From Actinoplanes couchii (GTDB lineage: Bacteria > Actinomycetota > Actinomycetes > Mycobacteriales > Micromonosporaceae): DNA of 44,811 nt. Positions 1-7,833 of this stretch are shown in pieces. A program made the position numbers and the translations under genes. How positions within the stretch are numbered: the stretch's first letter is position 1; the number at the start of each line of letters is the position of its first letter. The stretch is taken from contig NZ_BOMG01000075.1 in the NCBI RefSeq assembly GCF_016862075.1, positions 1 through 44,811 on the forward strand, read 5' to 3'. The notes under the pieces were generated by a model. The model was not told where the DNA came from and searched no databases. It saw only the letters and a list, made by a program, of their open reading frames with translations.

Positions 1-260
1 CCACCGCGATCACCGTGGAACTCCGGGACGACACGGCGACCATCGCGGTGCACGACGCGGGGCCGGGCATCCCGGAGGAGCTGCGCCCGCAGCTGTTCGA
101 CAGGTACACCCGCAACCCGGACACCAGCATGACGATCAAGGGGACCGGGCTGGGGCTCTACATCGTGCGCGGGCTGGCCGAGGCCAATCACGGCAGCGCC
201 GGGTTCCGCCCCGGCATCTCCGGTGGCAGCACCTTCACGCTCACGCTGCCGACCGCATGA
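1..260 (+). CDS. Sensor histidine kinase, C-terminal end (partial)
   Basis: The open frame runs in from the left edge, so the start is missing. What remains is the end of a HATPase_c domain. It has a G1-like box (DAGPGIPEE), an F-box-like stretch (LFDRY) and a G2 box (GTGLGLYIVRGL) followed by AEANHG, which together form the ATP lid and last strands of a two-component kinase. The last segment closely resembles the end of the large PAS/GAF kinase at 14510-18451 (GTGLGLYIVRGLAHANHG), so the two kinases look like paralogues. A strong hairpin terminator follows within a few bases. The sensory part is outside the window, so the signal is unknown. Confidence 0.9.
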   Translation, partial: TAITVELRDDTATIAVHDAGPGIPEELRPQLFDRYTRNPDTSMTIKGTGLGLYIVRGLAEANHGSAGFRPGISGGSTFTLTLPTA

Positions 261-263
261 AAA

Positions 264-287
264 GGGGCCGCCCCTCCGGGCGGCCCC
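264..287 (+). terminator. Strong hairpin terminator after the histidine kinase
   Basis: A perfect 10-bp stem (GGGGCCGCCC / GGGCGGCCCC) with a CTCC loop lies 3 nt after the kinase stop and is followed by TTC. It can also act for the convergent gene ending at 319. It lacks a long T-tract, which is common in high-GC actinobacteria. Confidence 0.85.
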
Positions 288-318
288 TTCCTGACGCTCT
301 CCTAGTACTGATGCTCTC

Positions 319-1545
319 CTAGTACGGGGCGATGGTGAAGGTCGACCCGCTGCTGATGATGGTCGGCTGAGCGTCCGAGCCGGCGGTGATCGAACCGTTC
401 TGGACGATCACCACCGAGTAGGCCCCGTCCGGAACCTGCACACTCGGCTGGGCCGCACCCGTCGACTTGTTCAGCGAGCCGGTCGCCAGGTCCAGCGTGC
501 AGATCAGCTCGGTGTCGGCCACGACCACCACGTTCGAGCACTCGGCCATACCCCGGTTACCGGCCGGCGCGTAGGTCCCCTGCACCAGGAACACGTGCGC
601 GTTGGCGCTGGTCGGGCTGTTGTTGGCGTCGAAGGTGAGGTCGTTGAACCCGCCACCGGTGATGTCGAGCATGGTGGTGCTGCCACCGGCCGCCAGGTTC
701 GGCGTGACGGTGATGCCGTTGCTGTAGTCGAACAGGAACGGCGCCTCGAAGGTGGCCGGGTTGTTGTCCGGGTCGGAACTGACCACCTTGCCGCCGGGAG
801 CGGTCACCGTCATGGTCAGGCCGGCGCCGGCCCCGCGCGGCCCGGTGACACCGGTGAAGCTGGCGCCGTTCGCCGCCACCTTGATGTTGGTCAGCGGCGC
901 CCCGCCGATCGAGGCGGTGATCGGGATGTTCGGGCTGGTGAACGGGGCGAAACCGTTACCGGTCACGGTGACCGTGGTGCCGCCGCTGGCCTGGCTGGCG
1001 GTCGGGGAGATGCTGGTGATGGTCGGCTTCTGGATCAGGGTGTAGGTGGTCGTCGCGAGCAGGTTGCCCGAGGCCGTGTCGTTGTCGTAGACACAGACCG
1101 ACCACTTCACCGAGGACTGCCCGGCGTCCAGCACCAGGCCTTTGTCGTTGATCACGCTGGCGTTGCCGTCGTCGTCGAGTTCCGGGTACGACTTGGTCGG
1201 CACCTTGAACGCGATCTTGGTGGTGGAGATGCGGGTCACGTCGGCCGGCGGGACACTCTGGGTGCCGGAGGTCAGTGCACCGCCCGCTCCGACGGTGATC
1301 TGCGAGACCACCTTCGACTGGTTGGAACACGTGCCGGATTGGAACTGCACGAACGGCTTGCTGGGGAACGTCCCCGCCGCCGTGGCGGGGACCGTGCCGA
1401 TGAGCGTGTTACCACCGCCGCTCACTCCGAACGGGCTGTTCAACGTCAGGGTCTGCGGTGCGGCGCTGGCCGGGCCGGCGAGACCGGTCACGGCCAGGAC
1501 GGTGGTTGCGGCACACGCCAGGCAGGTACGGGCAGCGCTTTTCAT
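319..1545 (-). CDS. Secreted IPT/TIG-domain protein
   Basis: This is a 408-aa protein from the ATG at 1545, chosen because it gives a clean Sec signal peptide (positive MKSAAR, hydrophobic core, cleavage near GPASA-AP). The frame stays open upstream to 1614, but the extra residues lie in front of the signal peptide. The mature part is rich in Gly, Thr, Val and Asn. It contains an IPT/TIG immunoglobulin-like segment beginning PTITSISPTASQASGGTTVT around residue 190, and a second similar beta-rich segment after VTPNLAAGGSTTML. Such proteins are extracellular or wall-associated; no catalytic motif is visible. A few Cys residues could form disulfides. The ligand and role are unknown. Confidence 0.85.
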   Translation of the reverse strand: MKSAARTCLACAATTVLAVTGLAGPASAAPQTLTLNSPFGVSGGGNTLIGTVPATAAGTFPSKPFVQFQSGTCSNQSKVVSQITVGAGGALTSGTQSVPPADVTRISTTKIAFKVPTKSYPELDDDGNASVINDKGLVLDAGQSSVKWSVCVYDNDTASGNLLATTTYTLIQKPTITSISPTASQASGGTTVTVTGNGFAPFTSPNIPITASIGGAPLTNIKVAANGASFTGVTGPRGAGAGLTMTVTAPGGKVVSSDPDNNPATFEAPFLFDYSNGITVTPNLAAGGSTTMLDITGGGFNDLTFDANNSPTSANAHVFLVQGTYAPAGNRGMAECSNVVVVADTELICTLDLATGSLNKSTGAAQPSVQVPDGAYSVVIVQNGSITAGSDAQPTIISSGSTFTIAPY

Positions 1546-1582
1546 GTTCGCGAGCGTAACCAGACCATGACCTTGGGTTACC

Positions 1583-1670
1583 GTTTTTAACGGAACCAGT
1601 GCGGCCGCCGCCATGGGTCTTCGTTTTACGGAACCAGTGCGGCTGTGTTTTATGGAACCAGTGCGGCTGT
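1583..1670 (-). repeat. Three tandem copies of the 3' end of the DoxX gene
   Basis: The last codons and stop of the DoxX gene (reading ACAGCCGCACTGGTTCC then TAA) recur. There is a directly abutting 24-bp copy (1623-1646 beside 1647-1670, one mismatch) and a third, slightly diverged 23-bp copy at 1583-1605. Copy two keeps the frame, so read-through would repeat TAALVP and stop again. A CATGG also lies next to the third copy, suggesting a longer ancestral unit. Confidence 0.85.
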
Positions 1671-2006
1671 CACCATGCCCGCCACCAGCAGGCCGACGTT
1701 CAGGCCGATCAGCCGCGCCTCCCCACGCGACACGTGCACCACGATGCCGCCCACCTGGATCAGCGTCAGCCCGATCGCGGCCGCCGTCGCCAGCCCCACC
1801 GCGATCCCGGTCAGCGGCGGCAGAATCAGGCCGATCCCGCCGGCCACCTCCAGCACGCCGATCACGCGGACCAGCGGCATCGGCGTCCGATCGACCCAGC
1901 CCATCATCGGCAGCAGCTGATCCTTACTCTGCGTGGCCTTCTTGCCGCCCGCGTAGACGTAGAAGAGCGCGAGCAGGGCAGCGAGCACCCAGTAGGCGAT
2001 GTTCAT
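1650..2006 (-). CDS. DoxX family membrane protein
   Basis: This 118-aa protein has four predicted membrane segments. The first starts NIAYWVLAALLALFYVYAGG, and the characteristic VLEVAGGIGLILPPLTG segment lies in the middle, as in DoxX/DoxX-like proteins. Family members are often linked to redox or thiol stress, though the molecular role is poorly defined. The ATG at 2006 was chosen because a GGGAG ribosome site lies about 9 nt upstream; the frame extends to 2057 without support. It is divergent from the HxlR regulator at 2124, a common pairing in which the regulator controls the DoxX gene. The 3' end is triplicated downstream. Confidence 0.85.
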   Translation of the reverse strand: MNIAYWVLAALLALFYVYAGGKKATQSKDQLLPMMGWVDRTPMPLVRVIGVLEVAGGIGLILPPLTGIAVGLATAAAIGLTLIQVGGIVVHVSRGEARLIGLNVGLLVAGMVTAALVP

Positions 2007-2082
2007 GCTAAATACTCCCTGAACAGGATGGTTACCGGTGGTGCGTGGCCCCATCATGCGGCACTATCGGGGGGCGTACAAA

Positions 2083-2100
2083 AGGCACACGGATGTGCCT
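2083..2100. promoter_or_regulatory. Inverted-repeat operator candidate between doxX-like and hxlR-like genes
   Basis: AGGCACA-N4-TGTGCCT is a perfect 7-bp inverted repeat in the 117-bp divergent spacer, 23 nt before the regulator start. A further AGGCACA half-site follows at 2102-2108. The position suits autoregulation and control of the divergent gene by the HxlR-type protein; this is inference. Confidence 0.55.
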
Positions 2101-2123
2101 CAGGCACAGGGAGTTGTCACCGC

Positions 2124-2498
2124 GTGGAATACGAACACACCTGCATGATCCGTGGCGACGGCGGAAAGACACTGCGCGCGATCCTCGACCAGATCTGCAA
2201 CAAATGGACGCTGCTGATCGTCGCCACCCTCGAACAGGGCACGCTGCGATTCAGCGACCTGCACCACCGGATCCCCGGCATCTCGCAACGGATGCTGACC
2301 CTGACACTGCGCAATCTGGAACGCGACGGACTGGTCAGCCGCACCATCTACGCCGAAGTCCCGCCGCGCGTCGAATACGCGCTCACCCCGATCGGCGAGA
2401 GCCTGATCCCACCGGCCCTCGCGCTGGCGAGCTGGGCCATCGATCACGTCCCACAGATCGAGGAGAACAGAACCAGATTTTTGTACGATCGACGCTGA
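2124..2498 (+). CDS. HxlR family transcriptional regulator
   Basis: This 124-aa winged-helix protein carries the HxlR signature: LDQICNKWTLLIVATLEQGTLRF, then the recognition segment GISQRMLTLTLRNLERDGLVSR, then the wing PPRVEYALTPIGESL. Cys7, ahead of the first helix, lies where many HxlR proteins have a redox- or electrophile-sensing cysteine. The GTG at 2124 was chosen because AGGGAG lies about 11 nt upstream and the N-terminus matches the family length; the ATG at 2145 is an alternative. It is divergent from the DoxX gene, and the shared spacer holds an inverted repeat. It probably represses both genes in response to thiol or quinone stress. Confidence 0.85.
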   Translation: MEYEHTCMIRGDGGKTLRAILDQICNKWTLLIVATLEQGTLRFSDLHHRIPGISQRMLTLTLRNLERDGLVSRTIYAEVPPRVEYALTPIGESLIPPALALASWAIDHVPQIEENRTRFLYDRR

Positions 2499-2530
2499 GC
2501 CCCGTCTCGACCACGCGAGGTCCGCGCGGC

Positions 2531-3241
2531 TCAGCGCCGATTCGCGGCCGCCGGGCCGAATGCGGTGGTCACCGCCGATTCACAATGCAGACGGGTGGTC
2601 GGAAACAGCGGGACCGCACTGTCGTCCGGGCCGACCAGCAGCTCGATCTCGGTGCACCCGAGAATGACACCCTCGGCGCCGTCGTCGATCAGCCGCTGAA
2701 TGATCCGGCGATAGGCCTCCCGCGACTCCGGGCGCACCACCCCGAGACACAACTCCTGATAGATGACGTCGTTGACGATCCGCTGATCCTCGTCGCCCGG
2801 GACGAGAACCGTCAGACCGTGCTGAGCCATCCGTCCCCGATAGAACTCCTCGGCCATCGTGAACCGCGTCCCGAGCAACCCGACGGTCCGGATCCCGGCC
2901 CCCTTGACGGCATCCGCGGTGGCGTCCCCGAGATGCAGCAGCGGAATGCCGATCGCGTCCTGGATCGGCTCGGCCACCTTGTGCATCGTGTTCGTGCACA
3001 GGACCACAAAATCCGCGCCGGCCGCCTCCAGACTCCGCGCCGCCGCGGCCAGAACCGCGCCCGCCTCGTCCCAGCGGCCCTCGGCCTGCAGCACCTCGAT
3101 CTCCGCGAAGTCGACCGAATGCAGCACCAGCCGCGCCGAATGCAGGCCGCCCAGCCGCTCCCGCACCAGCTCGTTGAGAATGCGGTAGTACTCGGCGGTC
3201 GACTGCCAGCTCATGCCGCCGAGCAGCCCGATCATCCGCAT
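2531..3241 (-). CDS. Aspartate/glutamate racemase family protein
   Basis: This 236-aa enzyme belongs to the PLP-independent amino-acid racemase family (YgeA/aspartate racemase-like). The N-terminus is IGLLGGMSWQST. The two catalytic cysteines are visible as Cys82 in LCTNTMH and Cys196 in LGCTEIE. The family interconverts D- and L-amino acids by two-base catalysis; the exact substrate cannot be read from sequence. The start overlaps the stop of the upstream PH-domain gene as TGATG, implying translational coupling. The length is normal. Confidence 0.88.
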   Translation of the reverse strand: MRMIGLLGGMSWQSTAEYYRILNELVRERLGGLHSARLVLHSVDFAEIEVLQAEGRWDEAGAVLAAAARSLEAAGADFVVLCTNTMHKVAEPIQDAIGIPLLHLGDATADAVKGAGIRTVGLLGTRFTMAEEFYRGRMAQHGLTVLVPGDEDQRIVNDVIYQELCLGVVRPESREAYRRIIQRLIDDGAEGVILGCTEIELLVGPDDSAVPLFPTTRLHCESAVTTAFGPAAANRR

Positions 3242-3615
3242 CACAGCACGTAGGTGCCGATGAGCTGGGCCAGCTGCCGGACATCCGCGTTGGCCTTGAA
3301 CTCCAGCCGCACCTTGCCCAGCCCGCTGAACCACAGCTCCAGCTCGGAATCCCGGTCGAAGTTGCCGGCCGTCTCCACCGAGAACGCCTGCACCTTGCTG
3401 AACGGCAGCGACGTGAAGTCCACCTTCTTACCGGTCATCCCCTGCACGTTCACCGCGATCAGCCGCTTGTTGGTGAACGCCACGAAGTCCCGGGTCGTCT
3501 TGAACGCGCTGACAAGCTGCTCCCCATTGATGAGAAGCGGCGCCACCTGCGAGTAGACGGTCCCCGGATCAACCGGGCTGAGCTTGAAAACCGAGGGACT
3601 GGAAAAATCGATCAC
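3241..3615 (-). CDS. PH domain-containing protein (bacterial PH family)
   Basis: This 124-aa protein starts at GTG. Its pattern LINGEQLVSAFKTTRDFVAFTNKRLIAVNVQGMTGKKVDFTSLPF, then SVETAG, DSELELWF and a C-terminal helix, is the bacterial pleckstrin-homology fold (bPH_1/YvbH-like). There is no signal peptide or membrane segment, so it is cytosolic. The function of these proteins is largely unknown. It is coupled to the racemase gene by a 1-nt overlap. It sits just after the Thg1-like gene on the same strand with a 15-nt gap, so the three may be co-transcribed. Confidence 0.8.
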   Translation of the reverse strand: MIDFSSPSVFKLSPVDPGTVYSQVAPLLINGEQLVSAFKTTRDFVAFTNKRLIAVNVQGMTGKKVDFTSLPFSKVQAFSVETAGNFDRDSELELWFSGLGKVRLEFKANADVRQLAQLIGTYVL

Positions 3616-3630
3616 ACCCCGATCGTAGTT

Positions 3631-4815
3631 TCACCCCGCCACCCCGAGAACCCGGACAAGAAGTTCCCGCCCCGCGTCCCGCCCGGGAAGCCCCCACTCC
3701 ACATGCAGCCCACCACGCCACGAACCGCCCACCCACCCCTCACCCAGGCCCCGCACCCCGCCACCCGCCCGCCCCTCACGCAGGTCCCGCGCCGCACCGT
3801 CCACCTCGCTGCCGGCGCCGTCCCGCCCTGCCCCGTCCGCCCGGTCCTCACCCAAGTCCCGCGTCGCGCTGCCCGCCCGGTCCCCACTCAAGTCCCGCGC
3901 CTTACCGCCCACCCCGTTGTCGATGCCGTCCCGCCCTGCCCCGTCCGCCCGGTTCTCACCCAGGTCCCGCGTCGCGCTGCCCGCCCGATCCTCACCCAAG
4001 TCCCGCGTCGCGCTGCCCGCCCGGCTCTCGCCCAAGTCCCGCGGCGTGCCGTCCTCCCGCACCGCGCTTGCGTTCCCTGTCTCCCCGGCGTCGCGCGTGT
4101 TGCGGGCGTCTCGTCTCGCACCGGATTCCCGCCAGATCCCCACCCCACGCCGCTGCCAGACCGGCAATTCATTGAAGTTGATCCCACGCCGAAACAACAA
4201 CTCATTCTTGTCCGAGGTGCTGGCCCCAGCCAAAGCCGAGGTGGCATCCGCCCCGGAAAGCCCTTCCCGACGCAATGTCCAATAACACCACCCATGCAGA
4301 GCAGACCGCCCGGCATCACCCTGCCGCCAGTCGAAGTAGTCAAGAACATCCTCAACCGAGGTCCCCATCCAAACCCGAGAGTCAAAGTGCCCCATAGCCC
4401 CGGACCCAAGCGAAAACAGGGAGCTGGCCATCCCGGACGATACCGAAACAAGCTTCTCCACCCGCCGCCCGAACATCCGAAACCCAGGAGAAAACACTAA
4501 AGAGATTTCATCACTGACGGTGTAGGCATACCGAGCCCAAAATTCGTCAAGAAGACCCCCAGAAACATCAACCATGAGATCAACAAACCGCCGATCAAAC
4601 GGCTTAGAAAAATGAGAATAGGTAACCCGGGAAAACCCCCGCCCATCCAGCCGCAAAACAACCCACATCCCAACCGGAACAGAAATCCCCCCAAACCATT
4701 CCCGCTCCCGCTGCCCCCGCCCAAGCTCTCCCGCAGCCCTCTCCTCTCCCCACCCAGCCTCACACCCCCAACAACAGCCGCTCCCAGTCGGCCCACCACC
4801 CCCGCTTCGCACCAC
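3631..4815 (-). CDS. Thg1-like tRNA(His) guanylyltransferase with repeat insertions
   Basis: The Thg1 core is clear. WVVLRLDGRGFSR (metal-binding Asp57 in this numbering), FSKPFDRRFVDLM, and ARYAYTVSDEISLVF (Ser101-Asp102-Glu103) are followed by NELLFRRGINFNELPVWQRRGVGIW. Thg1 enzymes add nucleotides in the 3'-5' direction, classically G-1 of tRNA(His); bacterial members often repair tRNA 5' ends. Residues 231-368 form a low-complexity insert of 12-residue units (RDLGEDRAGSAT-like), after which the normal C-terminus (LHVEWGLP) resumes. The start is unsettled. Related proteins usually begin MKA-type a few residues before the REWF motif. Here a GTG-AAG-GCT-CAG (MKAQ) at 4952 lies in another frame, separated by a second expansion, while this frame opens only at the GTG at 4815. 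The gene may be frameshifted. Confidence 0.75.
   Translation of the reverse strand: MVRSGGGGPTGSGCCWGCEAGWGEERAAGELGRGQREREWFGGISVPVGMWVVLRLDGRGFSRVTYSHFSKPFDRRFVDLMVDVSGGLLDEFWARYAYTVSDEISLVFSPGFRMFGRRVEKLVSVSSGMASSLFSLGSGAMGHFDSRVWMGTSVEDVLDYFDWRQGDAGRSALHGWCYWTLRREGLSGADATSALAGASTSDKNELLFRRGINFNELPVWQRRGVGIWRESGARRDARNTRDAGETGNASAVREDGTPRDLGESRAGSATRDLGEDRAGSATRDLGENRADGAGRDGIDNGVGGKARDLSGDRAGSATRDLGEDRADGAGRDGAGSEVDGAARDLREGRAGGGVRGLGEGWVGGSWRGGLHVEWGLPGRDAGRELLVRVLGVAG
3712..4125 (-). repeat. 36-bp-type minisatellite inside the Thg1-like gene
   Basis: Units of about 36 bp (12 codons, consensus protein RDLGEDRAGSAT) are repeated, with a higher-order repeat of about 105 bp that adds the variant RADGAGRDG. 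Near-identical stretches begin around 3823 and 3928. The reading frame is kept throughout, and the block lies between the last core motif and the family C-terminus. Confidence 0.85.
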
Positions 4816-4832
4816 GCCGCTCCCGCGGCCTG

Positions 4833-4886
4833 CTCCGGCTCCCGCGCCTGCTCCGGCTCCCGCGCCTGCTCCGGCTCCCGCGCTGG
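4833..4886 (-). repeat. 18-bp tandem repeat (AREPEQ) near the Thg1 start
   Basis: Three copies of an 18-bp unit (forward CTCCGGCTCCCGCGCCTG; third copy diverged at the end) encode AREPEQ in the minus frame that opens at the GTG at 4952. They separate the MKAQ-like start from the Thg1 frame. Confidence 0.85.
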
Positions 4887-4952
4887 CTCCCGCTCCCGCG
4901 CGGCTCCCGGTTCCGGTTCCGCGCCGCTCCCGGTTCGACGCTGAGCCTTCAC

Positions 4953-5462
4953 ATCAGCGCCCGCACCGAGCCCATACCTGTGCAGAGGGCTGGCGGCGAG
5001 CCCCGCACCCGCACCTGCTGCCGCGCCCCTTGCCGAGGTTCACATAGACGCCGGGTCAGCGACGAGGTTCCATGTCTGCACTACGGCGGAGCTGAGGCCC
5101 GCATCATGCCTGGCCTCGTGCCAGCGCTGCACCCCAGCCCAGGTCGACAACCACGCTTGCGATCCACCATGTTTGCGGTTCACCATGCTTGCGGTCCACC
5201 GCGCTGGCGTCCACGCCGGGCAGGGACGCCGCCTGTTCCCCGCGCATGCGTCCCGGTCGTTTTAGGGCATCGGACGGGCTGCGGCTCGCGCCTAAGGTCC
5301 GCGTGGTTGCGCCCGCGCCGATGCTGCGGTCCGTGCGGCTTTGGCCGCGCTCGAAGCCCCGCGCCCAGGCCTTGAGCCCCGTGCCGGTGTTCAGGCCCGT
5401 GCCGGTGTTCAGGCCCCATGTCCGTGTTCAGGCTTGTTGCGGCGCGTCGGGTCCGCGCCCGG
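4953..5462. other. Repeat-rich spacer without a convincing gene
   Basis: No frame here has domain-like composition. The frames that are open are repeat translations such as PEHRHG. Two repeat blocks are visible. One is three degenerate 16-bp units at 5163-5209 (TCCACCATGTTTGCGG-like); the other is three 18-19-bp units at 5376-5431 (GCCCGTGCCGGTGTTCAG-like). Confidence 0.6.
5376..5431. repeat. 18-19-bp tandem repeat, three copies
   Basis: GCCCGTGCCGGTGTTCAG-type units follow one another head to tail, the last with substitutions (CCATGTCC). They lie in the spacer between the VOC gene and the Thg1-like gene. Confidence 0.8.
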
Positions 5463-5906
5463 TCAACCGCACCTCGCTCGGCATTCCACAGTTTCGTTCT
5501 GCCCTTCCTCAAGAGATGTAAAGGCAAAGGGGTGACCGGCCGGATCGAGAAGGACCCGGACATTCTCTTGGGGCTGATGTTCGGGGACTTCCGCACCCAA
5601 CTCAACGGCCCGAGCCACACCCGCAGCCAGGTCGGGGACCTCGAAGTCCAGATGAACCATCATCTGCTGCTGCCCTGGTATGGCCGGCCAAGCCGGTCGC
5701 ACGTAGTCCGGATTGTGCTGAACCGTCAAATAGGCCACCCCTTCCCCCGCGTCAAGGACAACGTTTCCCGGTTCCTCGCGCCAGACAGTCCACCCGCGAA
5801 GCTCGGCATAAAACCGAGCCAGAACCCCGGGATCAGGCGCATCCAGCACCCCACCCCACCAGTCCGACCGTGCCCAGCGCCCACCCGAAGACTTTTCCTC
5901 CGACAT
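5463..5906 (-). CDS. VOC family (glyoxalase-like) protein
   Basis: This 147-aa protein has one vicinal-oxygen-chelate module pair. WWGGVLDAPDPGVLARFYAELRGW opens the first beta-alpha-beta-beta-beta unit, and MMVHLDFEVPDLAAGVARAVELGAE the second, ending VRVLLDPAGHPFAF. This is the Glyoxalase_6-like arrangement common in actinobacteria. Substrates vary widely across the family and cannot be inferred. The C-terminal LEEGQNETVECRARCG runs past the usual family end and merges into the repeat-rich spacer. The ATG at 5906 gives the normal length. Confidence 0.85.
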   Translation of the reverse strand: MSEEKSSGGRWARSDWWGGVLDAPDPGVLARFYAELRGWTVWREEPGNVVLDAGEGVAYLTVQHNPDYVRPAWPAIPGQQQMMVHLDFEVPDLAAGVARAVELGAEVPEHQPQENVRVLLDPAGHPFAFTSLEEGQNETVECRARCG

Positions 5907-5949
5907 GGATCAACGCTATCGATCTCTACTACCCGCCCGCAGCCCGATT

Positions 5950-6062
5950 CCGGCCTCGACCTCGACCTCGGCCCCGACCTCGACCTCGACCTCGACCTCG
6001 ACCTCGGCCCCGACCTCGACCTCGGCCCCGACCTCGACCTCGGTCCTCGGTCCTCGGTCCCG
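5950..6062. repeat. Hexanucleotide microsatellite (GACCTC)n with GGCCCC interruptions
   Basis: The tract is built from GACCTC hexamers broken by GGCCCC and ends in GGTCCTC units. Because the period is 6, all six frames stay open and give artificial Arg/Pro-, Ser/Thr- or Asp/Leu-rich translations. The surrounding spacer (5907-6258) shows no gene. Confidence 0.9.
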
Positions 6063-6258
6063 GCACCGGTCCCGGCCCCGAGCCCGACACCGCGTCTGGG
6101 CCTGAACCTGCGCCCCAGTTCGAGCTCGCCGCCCAGATCTGTGACCGGCTCCACCGCACTTCGTAGCTGAGCTGTACCGCGCCTCATGGATAGCGGAGTG
6201 GCCGCGACCCGCTGGTCGGCGGGGTGTTATTCGGGTAGTGGTGTCGTGGGTGGGCCGG

Positions 6259-7833
6259 TCAGGTGGTTCCCTTGTCGATCGCCTCCTCTGCCCAGGTGAG
6301 TAAACGGGCCAGGTGGGGATCGGTGTCGCCGGTGGTGATTTCCGGGCTTCCGAGTACCACCTCGCCTCCTAACCCGTCGATCGTTATCACGGTGCCCTCG
6401 GTGAGGACTCTGCCTGAGGTGCGGACGCATCCGGCGGTGGTATCGACCTCGATCGCTGCGGCTGAGACCACCGATGGTTTGCCCATGGAACGCGCGACCA
6501 CCGCCGCGTGGCTGGTCGGGCCGCCTACCGTGGTGACGATGCCAGCCGCGGCGGCCAGGCCGTGCATGTCCAGTGGGGAGGTGTGTGGCCGGGCCAGGAT
6601 CACCGGTCCGTGCGCGGCCATCCGGGCGGCCTGATCGGCGGTGACCGCGATTCGCCCGGTGGCCACCCCCGGACTCGCACCCACACCCCGGGCGACGACA
6701 TCGACGGTGCCGTCCAAGCGGATCCGTGGAGTATGCGCCGCTTTCAGTTGCCGTGGTGTCACCCGGTTCAGGGCGGTGCGGCGATCGATCAGCCCCTCGT
6801 CGGCCATCTCGACGGCCGCTCGCACCGCCGCCCGCCCGGACAGCCCGCCCGGCCGGACCTGAAGTAGCCACAACCGCCCGGACTCGTAGGTGAACTCGAC
6901 ATGGCACACATCCCGGAAGTGACGCTCCAGCAGTTCCAGAGCACCCACGAGTTCGGCCCAGACGAGGGATTCCCGCCCGGCCAGATCAATCAACGGGCGA
7001 GTCGGAAAGCGCCCGGACACCACGTCTTCCCCCTGGTGGCCGAAGAGGACATCGCCGTAGACAACCCTCTCGCCGGTGCTCGGATCACGGCTGAAAGCGA
7101 CCCCGCTCCCACTGTGTCTGTCACGATCACCGAAGACCATGGCCTGCACGATCACCGCGGTTCCCAGGTCATGCGAGATGTCGTGCAACTCGCGGTAGGT
7201 GACAGCGCGAGCCGTGTTCCAGGAAGAGAAGACCGCCTCCACCGCAGACCGAACCGCGCTGTCTCCCTTGCCGGCCGCCGCATTCGTGCCAGCAGCATCC
7301 GCGAGATCGGAGGTCTCGAGGTCGGGGGTCTCGGAGTCGGAGGTCTCGGCAAAGCTGACAGCATCCGTGATGTCAGCTTTGTCGGAACCCCGGGTCGCGA
7401 CCTTGGGGCTCGCTCTCTCGAATGAGGGTGCCGCGTGTGGTGGTGGGGCGAGGTCGGTGAGGGCGGTACTGACCACGTTCAAGAGGGTGTTCATCATGCC
7501 GGGCATCGAGACTGCCGCGCCGGAACGCACCGATACCAAGAGCGGGCCATCAACGGTCGGCGGCTGACCGGCCCCACGGTATGGCTGACCGGTCTCATGA
7601 CGGTCCGGCGCAGATGCGGCCAGATCCGACAAGGCCTCGGACAGTTCAGAACTCAGGTCTTCTGGAAAACGGCCATCGTGTAGAAAGGTGCGGCATGCCT
7701 CGGTGGAGATCACGAAACCCGACGGGACCGGAAAACCCAGGTTCAGCAGCGTGAACAAGCCGTGGGCTTTGGCGCCGACCAGATCGGGATCAGGTGGCGG
7801 TGTGGTCGGCGTGAGTGGATGGATGAACCTCAT
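6259..7833 (-). CDS. Short pyruvate,phosphate dikinase-like PEP-utilizing protein
   Basis: This 524-aa protein has a PPDK/PEP-synthase nucleotide-binding N-terminus: DLVGAKAHGLFTLLNLGFPVPSGFVISTEAC, SVRSGAAVSMPGMMNTLLNV, and DLGTAVIVQAMVFGDRDRHSGSGVAFSRDPSTGE. A phosphohistidine swivel domain follows with GGPTSHAAVVARSMGKP, where His442 is the expected phosphate carrier. The C-terminal PEP/pyruvate TIM barrel of full PPDK (about 880 aa) is absent, so it may transfer phosphate to or from another partner. Short proteins of this kind are known in actinobacteria, for example the one annotated ppdK in M. tuberculosis. A repeat-like acidic stretch (ETSDSETPDLETSDLAD) interrupts the N-domain. Confidence 0.82.
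   Translation of the reverse strand: MRFIHPLTPTTPPPDPDLVGAKAHGLFTLLNLGFPVPSGFVISTEACRTFLHDGRFPEDLSSELSEALSDLAASAPDRHETGQPYRGAGQPPTVDGPLLVSVRSGAAVSMPGMMNTLLNVVSTALTDLAPPPHAAPSFERASPKVATRGSDKADITDAVSFAETSDSETPDLETSDLADAAGTNAAAGKGDSAVRSAVEAVFSSWNTARAVTYRELHDISHDLGTAVIVQAMVFGDRDRHSGSGVAFSRDPSTGERVVYGDVLFGHQGEDVVSGRFPTRPLIDLAGRESLVWAELVGALELLERHFRDVCHVEFTYESGRLWLLQVRPGGLSGRAAVRAAVEMADEGLIDRRTALNRVTPRQLKAAHTPRIRLDGTVDVVARGVGASPGVATGRIAVTADQAARMAAHGPVILARPHTSPLDMHGLAAAAGIVTTVGGPTSHAAVVARSMGKPSVVSAAAIEVDTTAGCVRTSGRVLTEGTVITIDGLGGEVVLGSPEITTGDTDPHLARLLTWAEEAIDKGTT

Noticed and set aside
1599..2123. Long N-terminal extension of the HxlR frame
   Set aside because: It runs antisense through the DoxX gene. 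The HxlR family length is met from the GTG at 2124, which has a ribosome site.
5180..5620. 146-aa minus-strand ORF with PEHRHG repeats
   Set aside because: It is a translation of the 18-bp repeat and of VOC-gene antisense frames. No domain and no ribosome site.
5870..6166. Arg/Pro-rich and Ser/Thr-rich ORFs over the hexamer tract
   Set aside because: A period-6 repeat keeps every frame open. The translations are dipeptide repeats.
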